From NCBI GenBank assembly GCA_958298945.1, contig OY282606.1, positions 70,915,622 through 70,979,621 of the forward strand: a DNA stretch of 64,000 nt, read 5' to 3'. Position 1 is the first letter of the stretch; each line of letters begins with the position of its first letter. Positions 1-11,677 of this stretch are shown here, in pieces. A program made the position numbers and the translations under genes. The notes under the pieces are model-generated. The model was not told where the DNA came from. It saw only the letters and a list, made by a program, of their open reading frames with translations, and did not search any database. The stretch comes from Atherix ibis. Its lineage: Eukaryota; Arthropoda; Insecta; Diptera; Athericidae.

Positions 1-1262
1 GGTAAAGAGACTCTTCGAACGCAGTTGCTATTAACAATGCCAGTGACGTATAGCATATGCCGTCGTCAAAGTTATATGTTCGATGTACTTTTTCTGTTAT
101 TTATTATTTATCGTATTCCTTATCAGATATGCATGTATATACAAAATATTCATTCTAAGTGACACCTTGGCATCTTAAATAAAAATAAATTAATTTGGCC
201 ACGTTTTGTCATGTATTCTCGTATTTTCATTTTTTTTTTGTGACTGCGAAATGAAATTTTCGTTTTTATTTGTTTATCATTTTCTCTTACCCCCCAAAAA
301 AACTACGATTGTTTGTTCTTGTTTCTGAGACTTTGGTCCTCTATTTTTGTTGCTTGATGCTTGGTCCTTGGTCCTTTTCGCAGACTTCTTTTTACCATTT
401 CAGTCTAAGGTAAATTTCAATTTTCTGCCCATACTACTAGAGTGTGTAAGGGAAAATTTTCCTTCAAATAGATTTTTGAAATAGAAAAAAAACAAATCAA
501 CAAGGAGAAATAAGGAAAATGATTCGTATATGCATAAAAATGGGATACGTAAAAGATCCCATCTGGTTTTCGAATCAGCACAAATGTTACTATTTTATTA
601 TCTTCATACATGCTGTCTAAGTGTAATAAATGTGCCCTTCGGGACAATAAATTGAACATCAACATATCAAATTGAATATTTATGTTAGAGTGTCTAGGAT
701 AATGTATTTATTGTACATTAAAAATATATAAAAATGAAAATAAATTAGGTGTTACATATATATGTCACATGAAAGTATATAAGTAATTTTAAATACGAGT
801 ATACTAACTCAGTTAATAATATCTGTATGTATTGCCATACTAAAAGTAGAATATGAAATATAATTTGTAATTATTGCGTAAGCAATATTTATTTATTAAA
901 TGTAAAAAAAAATTATTAAAAATATTAAACTTAAACTGTCAATGAATGGTTAGTTTTCGTAGTTTTCTTGAGAGCGCCGCTGAAAGAGTTTCTCCTATTC
1001 ACTTTATTGCTCCCAAAATTTTAGAATATTTTTCTACTTTTATTACCATATATATAAAAAAACCTTTTCTGCTATTTTCAAATAAATACTGCATCAACAA
1101 TTAGTTTCCACTTCAAATTAATCCATGAATGACTTATTTCAAACGATTAACTTTAAAAACAAGTTCGTCTATTATATCAGTTGAATCTAACTACATATAC
1201 GTATATATAAGAAATTACGCACCTACAATAGTGTTTACATATTATTAATAACAAATGATGCT
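1..1262. other. AT-rich stretch, no gene seen
   Basis: This stretch is AT-rich with many homopolymer runs. The only open frame (417-665, minus) is compositionally ordinary and looks like a chance ORF. No TIRs, splice-bounded exon or RNA gene was recognised. Confidence 0.5.
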
Positions 1263-1349
1263 TCTTTTTTTTAAATGCAACTACAATCTTATTGTAACAA
1301 GCATATTTCCATAACATTTTAATTTACAATCTAGTGCATTATAAAGTGG

Positions 1350-3101
1350 GAGTAAACACCCATCGGAGTTTCTCCAACTAACGGAAGTTAGATTCCTCTA
1401 GAAAATCTCTGGGCTATCTCCGATGAGTGTTTCCGGGGAGGGCAGTATAGGACAATTCTCTGACAAGTGGATTATTATGATAGGATAAACGGGAGTGAAA
1501 TTTTTGATAGCGGAAAATGAACAAGTTCTGAACAAAGGAAACATTTAGATTATGATGTATTACGTTGTTACGAACATAAAAGGGGGCATCAACAATTTTG
1601 CGGAGGATCTTGGATTGTTAGGCCTGGACGCGATAGGAATTGGAACGTTTTGTTGAACCCCAAAGTTCAATTCCATATGTCCAAATAGGTTTTATAATTG
1701 TATTGTAGATTATAAGTTTACTTTTGATTATTAGTTTCGACCGTTTGTCCAGTAGTCTAAGAATTTATAGATAACGTCTGTTAGCTTCAACTCTTTTTAG
1801 TCTAGTTTGTGGGTTCCATGTTAATCAATTGTCCAGGTAAATTCCCAAATAACGTCCTTTATTATATTGTGGAATCATGTTGCTATTAAGGTATAAAGGG
1901 GTAGATCTTCCTTGACAAAGTGTGAAAGTAATGTGAGCACTCTTCTGTTCATTTACTTTCACTCTCCATCTCTTCACTCTTCTGTTCATTTACTTTCACT
2001 CTCCATCTCTTCAACTAGGATTGAAGATTGTGTATATAGAATTGTAAATTGTTGGAAGCTATGTCAGGATTTGTATGGATAGCAAGTATGGCCGTATAAG
2101 TAGCGGTGATAGCATTAGAATCAAATGGGATGTCATAGGTATAAATATTATATAAAATGGGACCAAGGATACTGCCTTGTGAGACTCCAGCTAGAATAGG
2201 ATATATTTCTGAGGATTCTGAGTTAATTGCAACTTGGAAAATAGATATGCATTTATGATTATGAGGTAGTATGTTGAAGAAAGAAAGCTCTTGAGTTTCC
2301 AGAGGAGTCCAAGATACCACACACGATTAAAAGCTTGGGAGATATCTAAAAATACTCTTGGGAAATACTCTTTCCTCTCAAGAGAGAATGCAATGTGATT
2401 AACAACGCGATGGCATTGGTAGATAGTGGGGTGTTCAGATCGGAAGCCAAATTGGTGATCAGGAGACTTTTTTTAATTAACTAGGACTGGGGGCAGAGTT
2501 TTTTGCTTAATAGGAGTTTTTAAAAAATCTTACCAAGGAAGCAGAATTAATGGGTTTATTTGGTTTAGGAATCATTTTAATGACACTAAATTTGCAGAGT
2601 AAAGGAAAATAGGTTCTCCGCATGATATTATTTAAAATGTATATAATTAAAACTAAAGCTTTTCGGGAAATATGCTTTAGAATAGGAGCTGTTATAAGAT
2701 CTTAACCAGAGGATTTTTTATTGGGAAGGCGCAGAAGAGTCGATTTAATTTCCGAGGGCTTAAAATTTTTGGGAGGAAGACTCATAGGGACTGGGAACAT
2801 TAGTTTTTCGATAATTTTGTTAGTTTGCGATTTGTCTTTTATATCATCATGTGGAGTAAAAGTATTTACCAAATGTTTAGCAAATACTTCGGCTTTTTCT
2901 TTGTCTGTTTTTGCCCAGTTACTGTCATTTTGTTTCCGTCGGTATGATGTTCTTTTGTACGAGAGTATTTGTCTAGTGGCTTCCCGTAAAGAAATATTAT
3001 TATTAAGAGATTTTGTGTAAATTTCATGCCGTTCATTATTGTGCTTTCTAATTTCCATTTTTAGTTCACGTTGTAGTCGGTTAAGTTTCTGTGTTTGTTT
3101 G
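1350..3101 (-). pseudogene. Jockey-type reverse transcriptase, decayed
   Basis: Minus-strand translation gives, in family order, a pre-RT basic segment (QRELKMEIRKHNNE near 3,050), KPSEIKSTLLRLPNKKSSG near 2,710, the QFGFRSEHPT block near 2,440, VFLDISQAFNRVWY near 2,350 (RT motif A, with the aspartate kept) and AGVSQGSILGPILYNIYT near 2,170 (RT motif B). The C-terminal part near 1,700 contains a WTYGIELWGS-like block. The YADD motif C is not preserved: the matching segment reads as degraded, threonine-rich sequence near 2,100. Frames shift several times, and an internal 37-bp tandem duplication adds further damage. The Jockey assignment rests on the order and wording of these motifs, and no family name is claimed. 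Confidence 0.75.
1938..2011. repeat. Tandem duplication, 2 x 37 bp
   Basis: A 37-bp unit starting CACTCTTCTGTTCATTTAC occurs twice head to tail (1,938-1,974 and 1,975-2,011) with no visible difference. It sits inside the LINE remnant. The identity of the copies suggests a recent local duplication in an otherwise decayed sequence. Confidence 0.9.
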
Positions 3102-3103
3102 TA

Positions 3104-4353
3104 CGAGGGTCATTCAACAAGTACTTAGCCTACAAAAGAAAAACGCAAATTTTGGAAAGGTGGCAATTTATTTTTCCACATAATCTACTTCAAGCTCGAT
3201 ACACTTGGCCCAGCGATGCTCTAACTTTTTTAACCCGTCCAAAATATATATTTTCTCGAGGGAAGCAAAATAGGCCTCCGTGGCGACGATGACCTCCTCA
3301 TTCGACCCAAATCTATTCCCGTCGAGTGATTTTTTCAGGTTTGGAAACAAAAAGTAGTCACAGGGGGCCAAATCTGGAGAGTACGGTGGATGGGGCAGAA
3401 ATTCGTAGCGCAATTCGACCAATTTGGCCATGGCGACGGCGGAGGTGGGAGCCAGGGCGTTGTCGTGGTGGAACAGCACTTTTTTCTTCGCAAAGCGGGG
3501 CCGCTTTTTCTTCAATTTGACGTCAAATCGGCCCAATAAGTCAGCATAGTAGCGCCCCGTGATTGTTTTACCCTTCTCGAGGTAATCGATGTGGATCACA
3601 CCTTGTGAATCCCAGAAAACGGTGGCCATCACCTTTCCGGCCGATCGAACAGTCTTCGCCTTCTTCGGAGCACGTTCGCCGGGTGAAGTCCACTGTTTCG
3701 ACTGTTCCTTGGTCTCTGGTGTGTACCAGTGAATCCATGTTTCGTCGGCGGTCACGAAACCACGCAAGAACTTCGCTGGATTGCGCTGAAACAGCATCAA
3801 ACACGTCGCCGATGTGGTCTCACGGTTGCGCTTGTTTTCCGGTGTGAGCAAACGCGGCACCCATCACGCCGACAGCTTTCTCATGCCCAGTTCTTCGTGT
3901 AGAATATGATGCACCGTTCCTAATGCGATGCCCACAGTCTCAGCTATTTTGTGAACCTTCAATCGACGGTCTGCCAACACGAGATCGTGGACTTTTTTAA
4001 CGTTTTTCTCCGTAGCAGCCGTTTTCAGGGCACCTGGGCGTGGCTTATCAAAAACCGACGTGCGGCCACGAACAAACTCGTTGAACCAATTCTTGACGGT
4101 CGCCATCGAAGGAGAAGAGTCACCATACACAGCATCCAAGCGATCTTTGATTTTGCAGCGCGTTTTCCCTTCCAAAAACAAGAATCTAATCACCGAACGA
4201 TATTGTTCTTTTTCCATTTTTGTGCAACCGACCGACACGCTCGCTTTCAAAGGCTCTCAAAACAAAACTAGACTATTAAAAGAATGTACTGCACGATGGT
4301 AAATTTTTTTTGTGACAGCAGTTCCATCGGGCGGTGAGGCTAAGTACTTGTTG
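3104..4353 (-). mobile_element. irritans-type mariner (family A), full-length, one TIR end lost
   Basis: This is a mariner of about 1.25 kb inserted at a TA inside the Jockey-like LINE. The low-coordinate TIR begins CGAGGGTCATTCAACAAGTA after TA at 3,102-3,103. The other end has the matching GGCTAAGTACTTGTTG, but the outermost 11 bases are missing, so the second TIR is truncated at 4,353. It encodes the transposase described in the next entry. The copy at 52,613-53,159 belongs to the same family and keeps both ends, which defines the TIR. Confidence 0.9.
3168..4250 (-). pseudogene. mariner transposase, one in-frame nonsense mutation
   Basis: On the minus strand a 128-codon frame (4,250-3,864) and a 230-codon frame (3,860-3,168) are in the same phase, separated only by a TGA at 3,866-3,864 just before WVPRLL. 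The related copy at 63 kb reads SARWVPRLL there, so an arginine codon (CGA) changed to TGA, a C-to-T change at a CpG, is the simplest cause. The probable true start is the internal MEKEQY at about 4,217. The N-terminal half holds the helix-turn-helix DNA-binding part. The catalytic half shows VTADETWIHWYTPE (first Asp), LFHHDNALAPTSAVAMAK (second) and YSPDLAPCDYFLFPNLKK (third), as in the DD34D triad. The C-terminus EVDYVEK is complete. Confidence 0.9.
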
Positions 4354-4480
4354 TAATTCGTAAGCATTGCGTTCTCATTTTTCTTTTTCGTTAATTAAAG
4401 TCCGTATTTTAGTTGGTAAATTTTGTTGTCGTTTTAAGGCAGTCTGTTGATCGATACTCTTTTTAAATCAAAATTTCCCA

Positions 4481-7400
4481 CCTAGATTTTTCTAAAATTT
4501 AATTAACTTTTTACATGAGCCATTGCAATTGATTCTGCCGATACCGAATATTTCATAGTTCTCTCCAGAATATATTGCAAGTTTTGTCAAAAATATTGTG
4601 AGGTTCGTATTGCCATAATAGTATGAGAAGTATTTAAAATATTTTAAATGTTTATATGAAGAGTAAGTTAGCCAATAGCCGCAGATAAGCGAAGAATGTA
4701 TTGATTGTAAAACGATTATGTATTTTGATATTTTCAAGGAATTTTTTATTATTAAATGTTAAAACAAAAAAAATACCAAATTGAACTAATAATAAAAGTG
4801 ACAAAAAAAATTAAGTTTTCTAATATCACAGAAATTCAGTCATATGCCATTTCATAATAAAATCAACCCTTAATTATTGTTATTCTATAAGATTTTGGTA
4901 CGTTAAGTGTAAGATTGATGAAGGAGCTTTGATTGATGAAGAACTTTGGATATGATCCCTTACATCGAAAGCAAATTTGATCATCTGAGCCCTCCTTTAA
5001 TTGGTTTTTTATTAAAAGTGCTAAAGATATTTATATATAGATCTAAAAATAAATATTACTTGAAATTTGGGTAAAATTATTTTCATGTCAATTCATAGTT
5101 TCTGTTGATGGTCGAAAGATATTATATATTTATTGCATTATTAAATATAAGATATAAATAAGTAACTTTTGTCATCTTGAATAATTTATCATACATTTAC
5201 AGTTGTTATGGAATAATGTGTCGGCTATTAAATAACTTCATCTATACAAATTGTCGAAAAAATCTTTAATATGATCATTTTGGTCTTTATTTACAGTCGA
5301 TTACTCCTCATATTTTGAAAATATTTCTCCATCTTACAATTTGTTTTCATTTTAACTTAAATTATGAGAAAAATTTTTCTTGATTATATTTGCCGATGTC
5401 CTTTTTCGAAACTTTGGCTTAATTGTGTATGGTCTCTTCTGAAAGTTTTCTTTTTCGTTTCGCTTTTATTTTATTATTTCATAAGTTATCGTCTTAGTGT
5501 GGGGCTGTTGTCATTTCTGTTTTTGTCGCTGTCATCATTTGGGCATCATCACCAAAATCTCACTTAACCATTAAAGAGCTTAGAGGACATCTTTTACTTA
5601 TATTAATGCTCGTTATATCCTTCACAGGACCTCATTATCACAATATTTTTTCCTTGTTCTCGTTTCCGGTTGGCGTGATACTCTCATCGCAATTCCTTGA
5701 TGAGGCAAATATTTTCTATTATTTTTGTATTTTACCCTAATTCTTTCGTCTACTCTTCATTTCCTGCAATTCCATTAATACCATTGAAGAGGCACCCTCG
5801 TTTTTTTTGTTATACGGTTGGGAATTCTCCAGGCTATTGTGTAGTATTACAAACAGACGATGGTAAATATCGAATAAATAAAGATGACCCATCGACAAAC
5901 AATATATGGCACAAGTGACGGAGACTCGACGCGAAGTAGTCAGCCGATTGTTCCATCATGCCACCCCAAACCATCCTGGTTAATTTGAGAATTTCCCGGC
6001 ATCAAATGGGATATTGTTTTATTAGATAGCTGCAAGCTCTCGGATCCATAATTCATTGTATTTTGATTCTGTCTCATTGAACGTCCATTCCGCTTTTCAG
6101 AATAGACTGACCAAAAGGTTTTCTCTTATATATTACCTTAAAAAAAGTATCGTTCAATTTTACAAAGTGGAATAGATCAAATCATTTCGTTCCTATATTT
6201 TCTTTGCTCCATATTCTATTGAAACATTGTGTGTATGTTGTATAATATAAAAAATGTGCTCATAAAAGCTAACTTGAAAAGTATAAATGTATAGTTAAAG
6301 AAAATACATGTTTTTTTCTCTGAAGAAATAAATCATTTTCAATGGATAAAATGTATACGAAAATAAAGGGAAAAAATGTACAGAGAAAGTGGAGCATCCA
6401 ATCATCGGGGAAACATTTTTCCAATATTGCAGACACAATGTGGTCGAGTTGAATGAAACAAATCGATTTTCGGTGAGATATGAAAGCTGTTTATGGAAAC
6501 TATCAGAGGATGGTGTTATTCGCAGTTCTGCAATAGCCGCGCTTATGGGGTTAGTGGACGTTAAGCCAGGTGGAATTATGTGCGATAAGACCTCGCCAAA
6601 TTGTACTTGCACGTGTACGTTTACACTATAAGAACGACTATTCGAGAAGATATTGCAAACGAAAAATCAAATTCGAATTCTATTTTATTTACTGTCATTC
6701 TTATCTTATCTATTGATTTAATTATTTTTGATAGTTACTGGCCAATATTAGGTTTTGGCTTTCAACTTTTATACCATTTGATTAAATTAGAGATTTGTAA
6801 AAAACCAATTTTGTGTATTTTTTCTTTTTTTCTTCAAAAACTACATTAATTTAACCCTCAATAATTAATTTGTAATATTATCAAGTATTTTTATTATTGT
6901 AGGATAATTTTCTGTAAATAATTAGTACTGCACGAAGTTTGAAAAAATTCTGTTTCGCAAAAAAGTTAGTTTAACTAAATGACAACTACTATAGCTCATA
7001 AAAAAACGAGCTTTAATTAATTCCATTTTTTTAGAATTCGATTAAATTTATTTAGGCAGGTAAAAAGGATTAAATATTTTTAAAAAAGTTAACGAACATT
7101 TCGTGAAAACTGGGAAGAGAATTTCATTAATTTTATATTAAATTTCTACGGTAGCATTTATTTATTATAGAGTAAATCTTATTGACAAAATTCAATGAAT
7201 TAAAAAAAAACCGTGCGTAATCATTTCCAGGAGATAAATAATTAACTAAATAGTAGGTAATTAATTTTAGCAAAAAAAAGTGTATAATCGTCATTTCGAA
7301 AAAGCCAAATCCAGAATTTACCTTTATGGAAGGATCTTTTGATTCGATATATTCTATTTTCAGGGGGCTAAATCAATAATGTAATTATAAGTAGCAATGA

Positions 7401-7880
7401 ATATCGAATGGGTCGATTTAATTTGTGAATTTTGGCATCACTAAATTTCTCGTTAGCTTTCTATTGTTGGCATTGTTATTTTATATGATTTTGAATTGCT
7501 GGCTTTTTTTTATCATAAAGTGAGATAAGGAATATCAGCAGAATGACTATAAAATTTTGATTATTTGATGTTCTTTTATTTTTAAAGTTTTTCATATTTT
7601 CATTCAGATTCTATTTAATAAACTTGAATAAATGTCCTTTATCTTTTGGGGAAGTGGTAACATAGAAACTTTTTATAAATGGTATAGATAATTAAACAAA
7701 TTGATTTATTAATTTCTTTGGATTAAGTTGAAGCGAACTTTATAGTTCTATAAAAATTTAGAATGTAAATAATTATATTCCTGAAGAAAATATCAAAAAT
7801 GCTTGACTATTAAATAGTTCGATATGTTATGGGGCTTACATGATGTTTTTTCGAAAATATTTTACTAAGTGAAAATAAGG
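4481..7880. other. AT-rich upstream stretch, no confirmed gene
   Basis: Mostly AT-rich. About 5,440-5,800 is pyrimidine-rich on the plus strand and gives T-rich hydrophobic chance ORFs. About 5,810-6,110 and 6,373-6,612 are less AT-rich, and the second is listed separately as an exon candidate. Between 6,620 and 7,880 I see only AT-rich sequence. No TIR or reverse transcriptase motif was recognised. Confidence 0.4.
6373..6612 (+). other. candidate orphan exon, unknown product
   Basis: An open segment on the plus strand follows a possible acceptor (TGTACAG, ending 6,372) and is followed near 6,610 by a donor-like GTACGT. It reads through motifs such as GETFFQYCRHNVVELNE and LVDVKPGGIMCDK and has a more balanced composition than the surrounding AT-rich DNA. 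The polypyrimidine tract before the acceptor is poor, and the minus strand is also open here (6,612-6,295), so strand and coding status are unsure. I do not recognise the protein. It could be a decayed transposon piece. Confidence 0.2.
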
Positions 7881-9425
7881 TCTTTTTTTATTTGTTATCA
7901 CCGTTAACGGCTAGGTGTCCGGTCTAAGCCTGCTGAATCAAATGACTCCAAAAGTTCCAGATTCACCCCGCGGTTTTCTAACTCGACAATCCCACAATAT
8001 TTTTAGCGTTCTGGCATATACCTGCGCTTCACCAAAGGCAGGGTCCTCCTTGTAGAACCAAAGAAGGCTTTTCGGCCAGGCTCTTTCCCATCCGTACGGA
8101 TTAAGTATCCAGCCCAATTCAGCGTATTGTACTTAATTTTATCCACAACCGAGCGGTTTCGGTAACACTCCAGGATTTCGTCATTAAATAGGATCTGGAA
8201 CTATCCTTCTTTATGTACTAACTTGGAAATATGCTCCTCTCGAACAAGGACAAAAGTTCGCAATGGTTTTTGCTGAAAACCCAAGTTTTTCAAGAATACA
8301 TAAGGACTGCGTTTCTTTCTATCGACTTTATGTTCAGAATTTTCAAGCAAAATAATTTAGACTGACTGAATAAAGCGCCATCAGGTGTCAGCAGCCGTTT
8401 CACGGATTTCTTCCTCTATTGGCTGTGATCCTTAATTCTAAATAGGGAAATAATGTAAAATTTTCAAAGCTGTAATATCTTTCTGTATGCGACTTGTGCG
8501 AATTGGTCTTGGCTTCGACACCGACGCTGTTAACATATACATTAGTTTGCTTTCGTTTCTTTTAAACTCAATGCCTCTAGTACAACTCTTGCTGATTAAG
8601 ACATAATGTTGATGTTGTATAACGATGGTAAGCCTGATGCTAACTCCATGAAGTTAACCATCATTATCACGAAAGTGCGCAATCTTACGAGAGCCCAGTG
8701 TAGGTATGAAATGGCTCAGAAAGTGATTCGGTGGCTTTTATTCTTTCTATCTCATTAGTAAAGGTCAGCCTAGTCAGTCTAATTAATTTTTCTGAGCTAC
8801 AGCACTTCTTCAGCAGCGTGTAGACTCTTATCATGGCTATGCAACTTTAAAGTCGGTGAGCACATGGTGAATTTGCTGAACGTATTCCAACAGATTTTCC
8901 ATCGACTGCCGTTGATAACAGAACTGATCTGTTACTTATTTCCCTAGAGTGAAGCCTCTTTGGTAAAGGCCAATAATGTTTTAGCTGAATGAGCCTATTA
9001 TTGCTAGTAAGGTAGTGGATAATATATTATAGCTGGTACTCAGCAACGTTCTACCTCCAGAATTGCTACACTCTTTGACATCTCCTTTTTGGAATATGGG
9101 AAATAATCCGAAAGTGCCAGTCGTCAGACATAAGCTCGCTGTTCGAATCAGCTCCGTAATTAACCAGTTTGCTGGTGATTTCGTTGACATCAGGCGACTT
9201 GTGGTTCTTCAGTCAATGGATTGCTTTTATGATTTCCTGGATTCTTTGTGGCGTCAGCATCGTTTTTCCAGCTGTCAGGACCTCCAACTTATGTTCATAC
9301 GAGTAAGTGTTTAGGAGTTCATCAAAATCATCCACCTATCGCACTTTCTTTACTGCGGCGTGATGAGAATCGTGGTGTAAATCATATCACCCTGCTTACA
9401 CTTTGATAAAGCTTCCGCACCTGGT
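7881..9425 (-). mobile_element. RTE-like LINE fragment (reverse transcriptase and 3' end)
   Basis: Minus-strand reading gives decayed endonuclease/reverse-transcriptase LINE sequence. FQKGDVKECSNSGGRTLLST is near 9,090, LTRLTFTNEIERIK followed by SEPFHTYTGL near 8,750, and the C-terminal LNWAGYLIRTDGKEPGRK near 8,090 with [11 protein letters not shown] near 7,930. The 3' end closes with AATAAAAAAAGA at 7,892-7,881, the same 12 bases that end the copy at 44,039. I assign it to the RTE-like group from the KKGD..ECSNYRG-type and WAGHL-R-type motifs. It is heavily frameshifted, with no long ORF. Confidence 0.7.
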
Positions 9426-11677
9426 ATAAAAAATTCTAATAGCGCATATATATATTATGATTTATAGTATACAATATTATAAATTTGCATAACTAGAAAA
9501 TTCAATCACAAAAAACTACTAAAGTTCTCAAAGTCAATAAGAAAATAAAATGAAATAATTTCCAATAATTCTAAGAATGAAATAATTTCTAGTCTTTTCT
9601 ATTTCGAAGATATTTAATTTATTTAATATAATTGCCCTCAAGATAGGTATTAATATTTTTTTCATTGAAATTAAAGTATTACATTTCATCTTATATCTGA
9701 TATTATAAATGTATTCCGACCGATCCTGGTGATGATTTCTCTTCTTTATCAAATTAAATATTTTTACCGCATTTGTGATAAAATGGAAAATGATTGTGAC
9801 ACTGTCAGTATGAACGGCATATAGAAATTTTCATGCTCAAGGAATTTTATTATTTTTTTCGCTTATCATAGATACAATACTTGTGCTAAATTAATACTCT
9901 TAGTTATGACATTCGTACAAAATCTACAAGCGATTTTCCAATAATTTGGTCACACTTTTACATATATTTTTTGATTTTTCCAGATTGTATATTCTTCTTA
10001 ACAATTGATACACAACCAATACATTACTGGGAAAAAAGCTATTTATTTCGAAGAATCAATTTTTCATAGTCATTTGTATATATAATTTATATACAGGAAA
10101 AAGAAATTTTCGTATACTACAGTCCTTAAAGAATCAAATTTGTCATAAAATTGTAGCTCCAGAAAACGATCTTTCATTGTATTCACAAAAAATCCTAATG
10201 AATTGCAAAATTTTTTTTCCTATTTTGCATAAATACAAATGAATATAAATAATTTTAAAATTTGCATAGAATTATTTATTCAGTGTGTTATTACGGAATA
10301 TGAAAATTACTGCTTTTCGTGTATTTGAAAGAAATTAATCTGTTAAAATGAAAAATAAATTGAAAAAGTGTGGGCATATTTGAAATAGGAATACGATTGT
10401 ATTGGAAAAATCTATAAGAACTTCTTATATATTTGCGAGTGACTATAAAATTTTGATCAATATAAAGTGAAAAAAAAAGATTTTTTACCTTTTTTACTGT
10501 ATTTCAGTGGAACATATATTTTTGAAAGCTTAACACAATATATTATAAGCTCCTAAATTTATTTTGTTGTTAAGTGAATTTTGCCATAATAGGATTTATT
10601 AGATAAAAAGCTTAAAGTCATAATATAGAAAATTATGTCCTTTTAATTTAATGATAAAATCTTTCCAAATAAACGATTTGTTGAATGTATTTTTTTAGAA
10701 ATAATAATACAATAAATGATTTTTGTATTCTTTTTAATTATTATTTTTTCTCGCTAACTCGAAATTTTTTGGTCCGAGTTACTGAGAAATAATATTAATT
10801 AAAAAGTTTGATAAGAGTTCTTTATAAAAATATTCGATGGAAATTTAGGGCCATGTTTTTTCTGATAAATTAATAATATGAAAGTTTATTTAAATTTTGG
10901 TCTATTCATATAAGCATTAATCAGTTTTACTTTGCTAATAATTTTTTTATATTTTTCATTTTTTTTAAAATGATTTATGCCATGTAAATTTTATTGAAAG
11001 TCGCTTTTATAATTTAAAATCAAGCAGAAAAAAATCGTCAAAATAATCAGATTCCTTAAAATTTTTTTTAATATTTTAAAGTTTACGTTAATGTCTAGTA
11101 TTTCCTTCAAAAGTTTTTTTTACTCTTTGTTTGTTTTAAAGCACAATTTGCAGTAGCTATATGGATAGTCTATGTTAAAATTACTTAATTCTTCGAATTT
11201 ATCAAAAAAAAACAACTTCAATTCAGATATGACGGGTACTTTTACTTTCGTCTGTCAAAATATAATAGTTTTACGATTATACCAAAAATTTAGATTTTGG
11301 AATAGATTTTTATAGTAAATTTCATAATATGTTTATATAGGAACACAAAAAGATATCAATTTTAATAAATAAGAATCAACTTCTCGACAAATAGTTACTT
11401 TGGGTTTTTGTTAGGACCTTCATTATTCCCTATTATCATCATAGAAACTATCATAATAAATCGAATATTTTCCACCGATCGATGGTTTATAAATTAGATT
11501 GAAATGAAAATTCCGAAAACATCAATTATTATGTAAAAATATTTTTTAATATATTTGACTCTATTTAATGTTAATAAAAAATATGTTGTCAGTTCTCAGT
11601 TTTGACCTGTAAGGGTTGGTATTTCCCTTTTTCAACTTCGTTGGGGCTAGTCTACACCGTCACTGCAGCTTATACTA
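9426..11677. other. AT-rich stretch, no gene seen
   Basis: Very AT-rich sequence with long A and T runs and only chance ORFs (for example 9,534-9,752 minus). Nothing in it resembles the transposon families found elsewhere in the window. Confidence 0.5.

Larger units (their letters stand above)
1263..4480 (-). mobile_element. Jockey-like LINE remnant split by a mariner
   Basis: Read on the minus strand, this is a 5'-truncated non-LTR retrotransposon of Jockey type. At the low-coordinate end a short A run (about 1,263-1,275 on the minus strand) follows an AT-rich 3' UTR, as expected for a LINE 3' end. The decayed reverse transcriptase reading covers about 1,350-3,101. Reading resumes beyond the mariner at 4,354-4,480 with a basic stretch (LPTKIRTLINEKEK) typical of the region upstream of the RT, one frameshift from the other side. 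The endonuclease half is missing. There are several stops and frameshifts, so it cannot move by itself. Confidence 0.75.

Noticed and set aside
5364..5567. 67-codon hydrophobic ORF as a small membrane protein
   Set aside because: It lies in a T-rich tract where Phe/Leu/Ser-rich frames arise by composition alone, and no supporting signal was found.
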